From the NCBI GenBank assembly GCA_010405405.1, contig MU004233.1:819122-883121 (forward strand): a stretch of 64,000 nucleotides of DNA, in the 5' to 3' direction. Below are positions 43,345 to 54,583 of the stretch, piece after piece (within the stretch, counting starts at the first letter, position 1; each line of letters opens with the position of its first letter). Below the pieces are notes generated by a model. The model was not told the origin of the DNA and made no database searches. It was given only the letters and a program-made list of their open reading frames with translations. The stretch is from Microthyrium microscopicum. Taxonomy: Eukaryota > Ascomycota > Dothideomycetes > Microthyriales > Microthyriaceae. Made by a program: the position numbers and the translations under genes.

Positions 43345-44198
43345 ACTTGGGCGACCTACCAAATGTCAATAGAAATTAGCTCGATCATAGATAGAATAGG
43401 AGTTGAGCAATGAAATCTTGGCATGTAGCTCACAAGTGCTGTGCTGTTTTGCTATGTGGCTTCAGAGCTCTTTTACTTCGCGCTGTGTCTTTAACAAAAG
43501 GGATTATATACGCAGTCAAGTTTGGCGAGGTACAATGACGAGCTGTTTAGACGTGTTATAGAAATAGTGGCAAGGAGTTGCTTCCATACTTGAAAACAAA
43601 AAAGATCAAAACATTAAATCACCAAAGTTTATGTTTACTCCTGGTAATAGCCTTGACCTGATACGCTTTTGATACACTTGTTGACCGTTTAGCTCATTTT
43701 CATTCCAGGAGGATTCGCTCAACCATCCAGGCGCCTGCTCACTACTTTAGACTGCCCGCTTGATCGAGGTAAGTGAACTGCAAGAGCTCTCTAGTTCAGC
43801 TTCCAAATACTTAAATTAACTGCTGTACTGATGTTACGCGACGCTGTGAGATTGCTCTTCATTTGTCTTCATGATTTGACCAAGCCCTTGGGAAGAGAGT
43901 CTCTACACCGTTGACGTTAGAAATCAGAGGTCTCTCCTGAGCTGTCGGGATGAGCATCGTAACACATGATCAGACCAAATGTCCCTGAAGTTTAGTCTAC
44001 TGATAGAATTACCAGAAGATTCGAGATACTCGTTCTCAAATTGAGCTGTTGGAGCCGCGCTGTCTCACTATATAAAAGAAGTCCTGGGCCCGAAACCACT
44101 GATTCTTTACTTTTCATCACTTTCATTTCGTTGTAGACGAAGCTTGCTTTAGCCTTAAGAATTCCCTTGCTGTTCTAGCTCCTCATTCCAGCTTCCAG
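43345..44198. other. Intergenic, SET gene to small orphan gene
   Basis: 854 bp between same-strand genes. It includes the TATA box at 44069 for the next gene. No other feature. Confidence 0.45.
44069..44078 (+). promoter_or_regulatory. TATA box of the small orphan gene
   Basis: TATATAAAAG, a near-perfect TATA box, lies 121 bp upstream of the ATG at 44199. It supports this small gene being real and strongly or inducibly transcribed. Confidence 0.6.
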
Positions 44199-44663
44199 AT
44201 GAGAGGTAAAGTTTTCGTTCTAACACCTAACGATGTTTTGAGTCACGGATAGACCTTCAGAGAATACTAACATATCTTAGTACAATTGCATCAGCCGACT
44301 CCGTGGGAATTACCAATGAGTTTGAAGGGGTAAGCAGCCAAATAACACCAAATATATGAAAGATCCTCTAATCATGAACAGATCAAGAACAAACTGGTTA
44401 CAGCATTGACCACTGTCGGCAGCAAGGTTCAGGTTCCTCTCGGCGCTTTGAGTAGCAAGTTTGTGGAATCACTTGAAAACTGCTCTGGAGCCTCGCAAGC
44501 CTATGCGGCTTTGCTCTACAAGCCGTTCCAAGACCAAGTTCAAAAAGACAAATTCTTCGCTCTGCAGAATGAGCTCACTGGCGCCAATGGTGCCTTCACC
44601 CTGCTCATCGACAAAATGGAGAAAACAGTGTTGAAGAAACGTAGTGGAAGGTTTGTGGCTTAG
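44199..44663 (+). CDS. Small hypothetical protein, 107 residues
   Basis: The proposed exons are 44199-44205 (ATGAGAG), 44295-44329 and 44382-44663. They give 107 residues starting MRADSVGITNEFEG and ending KRSGRFVA. The CAG acceptor at 44294 keeps the long frame. Using the TAG acceptor 14 nt upstream (44280) shifts the frame and leads to an early stop. The protein is mainly helical and has a single Cys (in ENCSGASQAY). It has no signal peptide in this model, although GKVQVPLGALSS-like surface-protein composition is suggestive. I do not recognise a family. A strong TATA box upstream supports transcription. The 5' structure is uncertain. Confidence 0.5.
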
Positions 44664-45520
44664 GAGCTTCAACTTATCATTCTTGATTATCAGCCGCTTG
44701 GTGGTATATGTCTGGCAAAACACCCGTAGGCAGTGGGATGACAGGAACGTTTCAAAGGAATATTCGGTATCATGAATGAGTGTTTTGGGGTAAAAGGCAA
44801 CAATGTATCTAGCCGGTGGTTGAGTTTCTTCACCTAATGGAAGCATTAATAGTCGCAATGAATGAGATCAGGCGTGAATCTGACCGTGCTGTATGGGATT
44901 TTTCAATCATGTCTCCAGCGCTTGTTCTTCAATCAGCTAGACCTGTTGCTTGACCTTTCAACCCAAAGAATCCGACACAATCGCTAACAGAAAGTGTTGT
45001 GATGATCCCGAAGACAGCTTATAAACTTTCACCTTACCTACCCGGGTAGGTAATTAGAGTTATACTTGTAGTGACAACTGAAGTCGACGACGAGTCGAGC
45101 GCTACATTTGATGCGGGCTGATGGGTTATCAGGTCAATCTCGTTTATGAGAGGAACTCGCTTAAATAGTTATTACTGCTGGTCGATTTCGGTATGGCCGC
45201 CATAGCCCATAGGCTCGTAAGATAGGTATCGTCCTCTGTGCTATTGACATTCAACACGGCGCTGGGCATGACACATCACGCTCCTGCGCTGTAGACCATT
45301 ATCCTTTTACCATTCAATACCAAGAAGATGCGAATCGAAAAATGGTAGAGATGATGAATGAAGATGAAATGTCGAGACGTATCTCGAAAGTTCAGACACT
45401 GCATCTGCGCACAGACCTTTGCGGATCTGATGTCTCCTTCGTCACTGCACTTTTTGATGACGTCTCCATCGACTTTAACAATTCTTTCACGATTTCGGAT
45501 CTACTCAATAACAAGCAGAA
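44664..45520. other. Intergenic, orphan gene to SDR gene
   Basis: 857 bp between same-strand genes. A 60-codon frame at 45342-45524 ends at the SDR start and is probably 5' UTR. Nothing else recognised. Confidence 0.45.
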
Positions 45521-46339
45521 ATGATAGAAACTGTTCTCGTTGTTGGAGCCACTGGCAATATTGGTGTAGCAGCCGTCAAAGCCGCGCTTCGCACCAAGCG
45601 CCACGTCCTTGCAGTCGTTAGAAACCAGACGAGCGCCGATAAACTTTTCAAACATGTTGGTGTTCGAGAGGGAATCACAACAGTAGAAGCGGATGTGAGG
45701 TCAGAGACGGGATTGCAGGAAGTTGTAGATAAAGCAAAGGCTGGCAAGTTGCCTGCTTTTCAACATGTTTATTCTACGGGTGAGCCATCTCGACTTTATG
45801 TCAGGACGAAAGCTCATAGGTGACAGTGGGAACGATGGACATGACCTCGCCTATTCAGAACCTTTCTACTTCAGCATTTCGGGAGGTCATGAGTATTGCT
45901 GTGGAGTCGAATTACTGTATGTATTCGTGTCTAGGAAATTTCAGCTCCGAGTCACTGACAAACCCTAGTCGCGTATCGCGCAACTGTCCCTTATCTCATT
46001 GATCAGGCCAAAGAAGACAGCACCTGGACTCTTATGACCGGTGCTGCTGGCACGTCAGGCTGGGCTGGGGTCACAGCCGTGGCGCAAGGAGCACTATTCT
46101 CTCTTGCCAATGTCGCATGTCGTGAGAATGCAAAGACTAACATCCGTTTCAATGAAGTTTACCTTGCCTGTCGCGTTGACTACGATTCAGTCGCCGAGGG
46201 AAAAGGGGTTATCAGCAGCTCCAAGTTTGCTGATAATTATGAACAGATCCTTTCTCGGCCTGATATAAAGGGGTGCAGAGTTAGCGTTCTGAAGCCGGAA
46301 GATATAGAAGAGCTGAAATTTGAGAAGAAACTGGCTTGA
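45521..46339 (+). CDS. SDR/NAD(P)-binding Rossmann-fold protein with altered active site
   Basis: Exons 45521-45779, 45827-45916 and 45969-46339 give 239 residues. The cofactor-binding motif VLVVGATGNIGVAAVKAAL at the N-terminus is of the TGxxGxxG/NmrA-like kind, followed by a typical AVVRNQTSAD loop and EADVRSETGL. Further on, LMTGAAGTSGWAGVTAVAQGALFSL aligns with the region that in classical SDRs carries YxxxK. Here that site reads TAVAQ, so both catalytic Tyr and Lys appear to be missing. The two introns are 47 and 52 nt and both preserve frame. It may be an NAD(P)-binding regulatory protein or a degenerated enzyme. Confidence 0.8.
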
Positions 46340-49300
46340 TTACTTTATTTTCGAAGAATTGAAAGAGCTTTGTCTGATCATTGCGAATCCTTATGCCTGC
46401 TGCTGTGCACAACTTCCTACCTGTGTCTGGACTCCGTCGCGGCCCCCTTCTCCATATACGTTTTGTACCGTTTTATCCATATCTCATGAATTGCTTCTCC
46501 TCTAGTACGATTGTCGAGCGCTTTATTCAAAATAAAGCTCTTTTTGGCCTCAAGACAATAGTTCTGACAAGTAGTGAATCTGTCGGAATTTTCACTCAAA
46601 TACATTGTCCTATGACCAAGCCTATTGGAAAGCTTACCGTCTAAGCAGGCAAGCTAAGAACGAATCACGATTGCAGCTGTTAGTGCTGCAGTAAGGCTGC
46701 ACCATATATCTTGAACCTTGCAATCACTACAGCTGCCAGTGGCCTCAGTATTGAGGTACAGAAGAAGAGTCCAATTAGATTCAAGGACATATGCCACCAT
46801 TGGCAAACTTCTCGACCGCTTCCAACCGTGGCTGTTGAAAGCGATTCAGTGTTGTTGTAACTTGCAACTTGCAACTTGCAAGTGACCTATCATTGGTAAT
46901 TGGGTTAGTCACCTTTAAGCTTTTAGGACAATGTCTCATATTAATACGGAGCTGTGGGAGACTTTGACCAACCAAGTTGAGACCTTGACTTCAGTGCGAG
47001 TTAGCTCTCGAACTGTCTTTTAAGATTCAGATGGACTTATTGTATCAACCAATCCAAACGCAATACGGGATAGCATAAGTCTCTGGTGGCGTCGATCATG
47101 TCGCCAACCTGTACTTTAGCGTTTTTGGAAACTCACTGTGGAAAAACAGGTAGTGCCGCAAGCTTTTCTCCTTTGGAACTCAACTAATAAGAGACCACCG
47201 TAGATACCAAGACACTTACTGATTTGACCCCATATCCGACGTTGTGCTTTCGTCAGGGAACTGGCAAGCCCCCACCTTGAGGATGATCGACGTAACCGCA
47301 ATGCTGGAACTTTTTGGTGCGTTGACGCAGGGATTGAAAAGAGGTATCGGATGAGATTACGCATACACTGCGTTCGGAAGCATAAGAGGCGTTTTATAGG
47401 ACAGGATTAGCTATGGTGTGGTGGGGTCTGAATTGAAAATTGAAGTCCCCTCCAGGTCTCTACAGTGGCATCATTACTCAGACGGCATCGCCGAGTCCGA
47501 AGTTTGTGATATTACAAGAATACGATATGTGTTCTTCGAATTCTCCATTCACTTGACAGGCGCTTCAGAAACGCCCCAGCGACCTTCAAGAAGCGCAAGA
47601 GGAAACCACTACGTACTGTCCTCTCCCATATTAGACGACGTGCAGGCCACTGGTTCAAGCATTGAATGGCGCTACTGCTGTGGTATTGTAGCTCCTGCAG
47701 ACGGCGGCCCAGCTGCACGCTGCGCATCCGCAAACAGTGCGATTGGCAATTTGCACGATCTGGAGCGGTTAGAAGCGCGAGGAGCCATGTGGTTTTTGCT
47801 TTTAGCGTGATAGTAAAGATCAAGTCTATCTTTAGCGAGCGCATGAGTAAACACAACCACTCCTAGGGCGAAACAATTATCCGCGGAAAGATGCTGAACG
47901 GCAGGTGGTGTGCAGTTGATGCTTCCACATCTTCATACATCCAAATGGCTACCGACAGGTAACTGCCGAGAAGTACCAAACAGGGATGGTCGCATTGACT
48001 TGACCGGTCAGTTTGTCTTTTCTTTCATGCTGTGCGACGTGAGAAAAGCATCCTAAGCTGCTTCGGGGAGTGTGTCCTGCAAGCCTTGCGGAAATTTTGA
48101 TATCAGTGGTGAGATCGACCATCGTTGACAAGCTGAAGGAGCCGATTGGCAATTGCTTTTGTTCCTTGCAGGAGCTGAGTCGGTGACGAAGACCTCTTTG
48201 CTCTCAGAGGAGGACGGGCATTATTACATGTTGGGAGACATTGTTGAGGCTCAAGGAGGATGCCGAAAAATCGCGATACTGGTATTACTGACGATGTTGG
48301 CGCTATTCCAAAAGGGGTAAGACCAACCTCGACGTGTGTGATGAGATGGGTTTGATATCTTTGTAACGCTTTTCTCTGATGTTTGTATAAAGTTCGGTGT
48401 ATAAAACCTTCCAGTTCATCTAGGAGGACAAGGCACTCAACAATCAAATGGGCGCCAAAAGTGTATGTAATAGTACAGCAGAGGTGTACTTGTATATATT
48501 CGCTCCAAACAGCACAGTAAGAAATGACTAAAGCATTGAACATCCCATGTCATGCTAGTTCTCTGTCTCTTTTGACTTTGATTTACTACTTACTGTTATT
48601 GCACTCTTCTTCTCAAGCAGTCTTTGAAGTGTATTCCATTGTATGCTTCCTGCTTCACCAACGAGACCTACTACTCCACAAGCCGCAAGTACCGGCCGGC
48701 CCGTCTGCAGTATTGGACGGTTCTTGCAGCAGAGCACTTGACCCAGTCCTTCGGGTCGTCCTTTCCAAATTCCTCCTCACACCATTCATTCGTACGGCGC
48801 TGCCGCTTCGAGTTCGCAGTCCGATCTATTGCCCATCTTCTTCGTACAATCTGGACATATTCAGCATTTGTCGGGGGCTGCGCAATTTCGTACATACTCC
48901 CACCTTTAATTCCCTGTCCATCGTTAGTCTAGACTATTGAACTGTCAGTCCTTCAGCTAAGCCGTTGAAAAGCGTCCCTCTCGTTCTCCACCCTTCAGTC
49001 AGAGGTTGTCACGGCTTTGGACCAATCAAACTCTGATACTCGACATTCAGTGGTGACCTGCAGCTAGCCGTCAGAAGAGAGTGTATCTATTTATGCACCA
49101 AAACTAGACGCGTGCTTAACCCACCGACAAGAGGCTTGCAACAATTTCCCTGTCTGACATCACTCTATCAGTTAGTGTGTCAATATCTCCCATTGTGGTA
49201 CGCTACGGGGAAGTTGACAAAATAGACCCAGGCGTTCAGACCAAAGCTTCTGATTTGACTATCAAATTCGTCACACAGAACGTAGGCAACCTTGTTCGCC

Positions 49301-50121
49301 TAGAAAGCGCGCAAACAGCTTGCAGAAACTTCGGCAGCTCTGATCTGTATCTGCACCAATCGAGGCTCAGGATGGGTGAGTTGAATGTGCTTTCTTTGTG
49401 GCTCGTTTCTTGCTTCCCCCAGCATTTCCCTTACACAGCTTATTCTACGGCAAGCCTACCAGCTGTGCGAAAAGTGCCTGCCAGTATTTTCCATGGACTA
49501 GTCAAGTCCTCCGCTTGTGATTGCCCAGATAATGGAACGCACCTACTCTTGATCAGGCTTAATAGAAGCACCCCAATCATCTCCACTGCTCTACTTCAGT
49601 CCTCCCTCCATCTCTTCTTTTCTCTCCTCCACCTCTTCACTACTTGTACCATTCTGTATTGATCTTTGTCGGCTTCACCCTGCTGTTGGGTTGAGCGGAC
49701 TGTTGTGTAAAGTCTCCCTTGCGTCTCCGCCATCCCTCAGTGGTCTGTCTGTTTGCTGCCTGGCTAACTATATTGTACTAGCAGATTCCGGCGACACGTA
49801 CCGACCAGTAAGTTAAATTCTTGGCCACCAAGGCTATTTACCCTATTGATTCCCGCACTTCTGGTGGTCTTTTCCAAAGATGAAAGGTGTTGGTGAGATA
49901 TTGGGGCTTCTGATCTGGAGCCTTCAAAGTTAGGAGGTGGGGGTGTAGCCGTTGCTAGCGCCTTCCGCCAAATCCACCACAGCCTGCCAAGCAAACGCGC
50001 TCACCTTATTCCTTCACCAAACATTTTGCTGAACTCTCATTCAACCACCCTCACATAATTCCATCATAAACTTCACTTCCAGCCACATAATTCATTACCG
50101 CATTACTTGCGCATTCCTCAA
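46340..50121. other. 3.8-kb gene-poor region
   Basis: The longest intergenic gap of the window. Frames at 47418-47810 (plus), 48103-48543 (minus) and 49177-49662 (plus) show no family motifs. A 74-codon minus frame at 48671-48895 (charged, two Cys pairs apart) could be a tiny gene but lacks support. The last 500 bp, rich in pyrimidine runs, is likely promoter and 5' UTR of the RNA-binding protein gene. Confidence 0.4.
46859..46882. repeat. Three tandem AACTTGC heptamers
   Basis: AACTTGC is repeated three times exactly at 46859-46879, followed by AAG. The unit overlaps its own partial palindrome (CTTGCAAG). A minor microsatellite-like repeat in the gene-poor region. Confidence 0.7.
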
Positions 50122-52091
50122 ATGGCTGACATGCAGCAGCACGAGCGGTCTCGATCTCCGCGTCGACGCTCTCGAAGCCCACGCCATCGCAACCGATCAT
50201 ATTCGCCTCGTAGTAGATCCCGAAGCCGTGACGGTTATCGACGAAACGATCGTAGATCTCGCTCTCCCGGTGGTTCTGGTAGCGGCCGTGCGCCTCATAG
50301 AAGTCACGAATCCAAAGATCAAATGATGGCGAATATGCGCGAAAATTCCCAACAAGACCGTCGCGTCTACGTTGGCAACCTCTCATACGATGTCAAATGG
50401 CATCATCTGAAAGACTTTATGCGTCAAGGTATGCGCGCATTACAACGTTCATGGCTGCGGAACTGACATGGTTTATAGCTGGCGAAGTCCTCTTCGCAGA
50501 TGTGTTACTACTCCCAAATGGGATGTCAAAGGTGGGCTGATACTCGGGCTGGTTTTGCTACAACTTTTTTTGGAATAATGGGATCTGACGGATTGGTTTT
50601 GTCTATGTGTTTAGGGATGCGGGTAAGCTTCCACCTCTATAAAACCCCCCAAATAGCCTGCATTTCAGTACTGCAGCGCATCGTATTTCGATGTGCCAGC
50701 TACTGAATGCTGGCTATTGGCAATTTGCTATATATCTCTTCCGCGAATCAGGCTAACAAACTTTGCAGAATAGTGGAATATGCTACACGCGATCAAGCGC
50801 AAAACGCCGTTACGACCCTTTCGAATCAGCAATTGATGGGACGTCTTGTTTACGTCCGAGAAGTCAGTCTTACTACCTCATCCATCAATTCACCAACTCA
50901 TTATGTTCTAGGACCGCGAAGCCGAACCTCGATTCTCAGCCCCAGGCGGTAATATGCGCGGCGGAAATGGTGGTGGTTTCGCACCTCGCGGAGGTTACCA
51001 AGGCGGTTTCCAGGGCGGCGATATGGGTGGTGGTCAAAATGCTGGCCGCCAGCTCTATGTTGCAAACGTTTGTTTCTCCTCTCGTACGACCTATCAATAG
51101 GTCGCGATGCTAACTGATCATAGCTTCCTTACAATGTCGGTTGGCAAGATTTGAAAGACCTCTTCCGCCAAGCTAGTGAGTCCCACCTTTTCTGACACTG
51201 ACTACATCTATAGTGTATGTACTTACCACCGTCTTAATAGCTCAAATTGGCAACATCATTCGTGCCGATGTCCATATTGGCCCCGATGGTCGCCCCAAAG
51301 GCTCCGGCATTGTAGTCTTTGATAACCCTGACGACGCTAGAACCGCCATTCAGCAATTCAATGGCTATGACTGGCAGGGCCGTCAGCTCGAAGTGCGTGA
51401 AGACCGATTTGCTGGCATGGGTCCACCTGGAGGCCGCGGCGGGTTCGGTGGCGGATTTGGAGGCCGTGGAGGATATGGCGGAGGCTTCGGCGGTCGCGGT
51501 GGATTCGGTGGCCGTGGTGGCTTCGGCGGCGGAGGATATGGAGGTGGTGGTCGCGGTGGCTACGGTGGAGGAGGCGGTGGTTATGGAGGAGGCCCAGGTA
51601 GCGCCGGCGGCTTCGAACAAGGAAGTGCTCCTCCTCAGCCTCAGGGCCCGAACGCGTTCACCGACTTTGCCATTGCGGGTGGAGAACGCAATCCCATCAT
51701 CTATGTTCGCAACGTAAGTTTATGGTTGAAAGATTTTCAGGACACCACTAACTCTGCTTAGCTCCCATGGTCAACCAGTAACGAAGATCTCGTCGATCTC
51801 TTCACCACCATTGGAACTGTCAAGCGCGCCGAAATTCAGTACGAGCCTAGCGGTCGCTCCCGCGGATCCGGTGTGGTCGAGTTTGATACAGACGAAGAAG
51901 CCGAAACTGCGATCTGTATGTTGATGCCTAAACTGCTTGATATCTGCTAATATTCCATAGCCAAATTCACTGGATACCAGTATGGCGGTCGTCCTCTAGG
52001 TCTTTCCTACGTTCGATACTCGAATCAGACCAATGGCGATGCCATGGACGCCGAAGCTACTGGCGGCTTGACTCAAGACCAAATTATGTGA
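50122..52091 (+). CDS. SR/RGG RNA-binding protein with three RRMs (Gbp2/Hrb1-like)
   Basis: Nine coding exons: 50122-50428, 50479-50531, 50615-50622, 50769-50862, 50912-51067, 51124-51175, 51241-51713, 51762-51915 and 51961-52091, giving 475 residues. An N-terminal RS/SR region (SRSPRRRSRSPRHR) leads. RRM1 has RRVYVGNLSYDV and, across the microexon, MSKGCGIVEYATRDQA. RRM2 has RQLYVANLPYNVGWQDLKDL and GSGIVVFDNPDDA. A Gly-rich linker (GGFGGRGGYGG repeats) follows, then RRM3 with IIYVRNLPWSTSNEDLVDLF and GSGVVEFDTDEEA. Related yeast proteins Gbp2 and Hrb1 bind mRNA with THO/TREX and monitor splicing and export. The 8-nt exon (GGATGCGG) encodes GCG of the RNP1 region. Confidence 0.93.
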
Positions 52092-53209
52092 TAGGTCTCG
52101 GATTCACAAGCCTTGTGTCTTTTCTTTGCAAAAATCTGTCAGAATACTTTCGAGGCCGCCTGTTTCTCTTAATCATCGCCCAAATGCTGGTTCGCAACCA
52201 ACGTTTTGACACTGGCAATATTCAGATTGGGATATCATTGGGTCGCTTCGACTGGTTGTCTGTTCTGTCGACTGAATGACAGGCGTATTGAGGGATTCAA
52301 AAAAGAATATAACTACCATTGCTTCTTGGATCTTTGGGGATCACGGAAGCTGTTTTCTTGTGTAGGTGCTGTTTTAGGTATCTAGGGTTAGTGCAGGCGA
52401 AAAAAGTGTGGTTCATCAGGAGTTTTTGATGGAAAAGAATATTTGTGCTGTGGTTCAGGGACTGATGGTGTTATCAACTGGTGTCGCCCTTCTTCGGAAC
52501 GAAAAGTCAACTGTAGGATATTTGTGTTGGCCAGGTTCCCTTCTTCGCGACTTGCGATTGATACCCCCTTTTCGGTTCATTGGTCGTTGCTTTGGGCCGC
52601 CGATGAGAGGTAGGGATAGTACTGCTGGTGTTTCTGATGTGTGAATATTGGGTCTTGGTCGCATGTGTTGTACCATATTTCTTGGCTGGTAATTCTAGGC
52701 TCTTATATGCTGGCTTCTGGTTGTTTGATGCAGATTTGGACTGGCTGAGTACATGTAGCTTGGACTAATGCATCAAGTCTTACCAGTATGATTTATCGTT
52801 TCTTGATGAGATCCTAATCTACAGGATTCAACTTAACTACTGACTCAACTTGAAGAGCGGATGCTAGCAGAACTGCAAGGGTGTTCATTTACTGGTAAGT
52901 TCCATATCAGCCAGGCTTCATGTTTGACAACAATCCTGCTTGATATGCCTTGCTGCCTAGCACACTCTAGTCCCCAGTTCTGCCACCCAATAAGCTCCTT
53001 GCTAAACTAGGTGATATGCACGCACTGCGCCTCTTTCGACGACCCCCAAGTGGTCAAGTAGAGTTCCAACCCATTCATGCACAATAGGAAGTAGAACGAG
53101 AATCTCTTCTTCCACATAACCTTGATCACCATTGATCTCATAGCTTTACTCTAGTAGCACTCTTTGGGCTCCGTGAGACCACATGCCCGAAGAAGAAGCC
53201 TGAGGAAGC
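52092..53209. other. Intergenic, RNA-binding protein gene to STAND N-domain gene
   Basis: About 1.1 kb between same-strand genes. The first 300-500 bp is probably a long 3' UTR. No features recognised. Confidence 0.45.
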
Positions 53210-54224
53210 ATGGAGCATCTGTCATTCCTCTCCGAAACTGAAACTGCGATATCCATAGCCACAAATGTCGCCAAAATTCTTGGCGTTGCGATTGCTCAAA
53301 CAAGCAGCATCAGCCGCTCAGGTGAACGCTTGGTCGAACAACTGCATCATGAAGTTGAGGATACTCGAGATGTGCTCCAACGGCTAAAGGGCGATGTCTC
53401 AGAATATCAGATCGAAGTTGCCGTCTTTGAAAGCCAGACTTGCCAGACCAGCCACATCGGCAATCATTGGGAACACATACTACGTCTACTGCTCCGTCTC
53501 AGCGAGGAATTGCAGGAACTAAAGGATCTGCTGGAAAACGCAGTCGGCGGATACCTCGTGGCAAGATCAAGGCCGATGAAAACATTAGGAACACAGTTCT
53601 TGAAGAGCGATATCGAGTATTATCGGGAAGAGATCAAAAAGTCCAATTATACCATTGTGTTATTGTTACAGACGAGTTTTTTGTAAGTCACTGCTACAAT
53701 TGAGCTTCCAGAAGTTGCTGAGTCCGCCTCCTAGATCTCGTTGCATGGACTCGATGACGGTTTTGAATGCCTCTCAGCCGAGCCGCTCGGAAATCGAGCT
53801 TACGGCTTGGTCGGAGGACATCGAAACAATATCCGTTGCTGCGACTTGTGGGAGTGACCCGTCACCATACACCGATGAGAATGCGACTTCTCCTCCTACC
53901 AGCACTATCTGGGACCGGAGCTTGGATACAGTGAGCCAGTCTGACACCTTTCAGCCAAGCTATGCAGAAAGTGAGCATGCTATAACTTACCCCGGAAACA
54001 GGTTGGAGGAAGCCGGCGCCAATGCCAATGGTACAATCTTTGCCAGTAGTCCATCAGGGTGGAACGATGCCGTTGTACTGTCTCTTGGTGCAAGCACTAT
54101 CCGTCAGAAACCCTTACATAGAATGAGTCAGCTTAGTGACTGCCTCAATCCTTTCGCAGTCTCCAACACACCTTTCGCACTTTCGAATGCCCCTTTCGCA
54201 GTTCTGGATACCAATATACCATGA
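53210..54224 (+). CDS. Orphan fungal STAND N-terminal domain protein
   Basis: Exons 53210-53682 and 53735-54224 give 320 residues. The first 160 resemble the helical N-terminal domain that precedes NACHT or other modules in fungal NLR-like (STAND) proteins: SETETAISIATNVAKILGV, GERLVEQLHHEVEDTRDVL, ELQELKDLLENAVGG and EYYREEIKKSNYTIVLLLQ. No P-loop, ankyrin, TPR or WD repeats follow. Instead there is a Ser/Thr-rich acidic tail and, near the end, three degenerate heptapeptide repeats (PFAVSNT, PFALSNA, PFAVLDT). The 52-nt intron was selected because it keeps the frame and uses a CTAG acceptor. It could be a stand-alone signalling domain, a decoy-type protein, or the remains of an NLR. Function unknown. 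Confidence 0.65.
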
Positions 54225-54583
54225 GTATACCACGGCAAGCCTGGCCATCGGGATGTGGTTTTACTCTTCAGCGGTAGAGGAATGGTATTACAAATGATCG
54301 AAGTACGCAAGTGAGTGTCATGTATTCAAGACGAGGTATGAACAGCTTGGGCAAGACAGACCTTCCACAGTGGCTGTCTTCTTACTCTACAGGAACTTGT
54401 ATTGATCACTTAGGAGAACGACGCCGACAATAAAAAGTTAACGCCAGAATGAACGGGCAGAAGAGCCGGCAAATGCCAGTTTGAAAACTCAGAAGGAAAT
54501 GTGGCAAGTGGATTAAAATACCAACAACACCAGGCTCCGTACAAAAGCCTTTATCAAACTCAATCAATCAAACATTCAGTCAT
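54225..54583. other. Intergenic between convergent genes
   Basis: 359 bp of shared 3' flank. I looked for NACHT or repeat-domain remnants of the STAND gene here and saw none. Confidence 0.45.

Noticed and set aside
48671-48895. Minus-strand 74-codon frame with charged composition
   Set aside because: It looks somewhat protein-like but has no homologue known to me, no clear promoter and no splice partner. Kept only as a candidate in the gap description.
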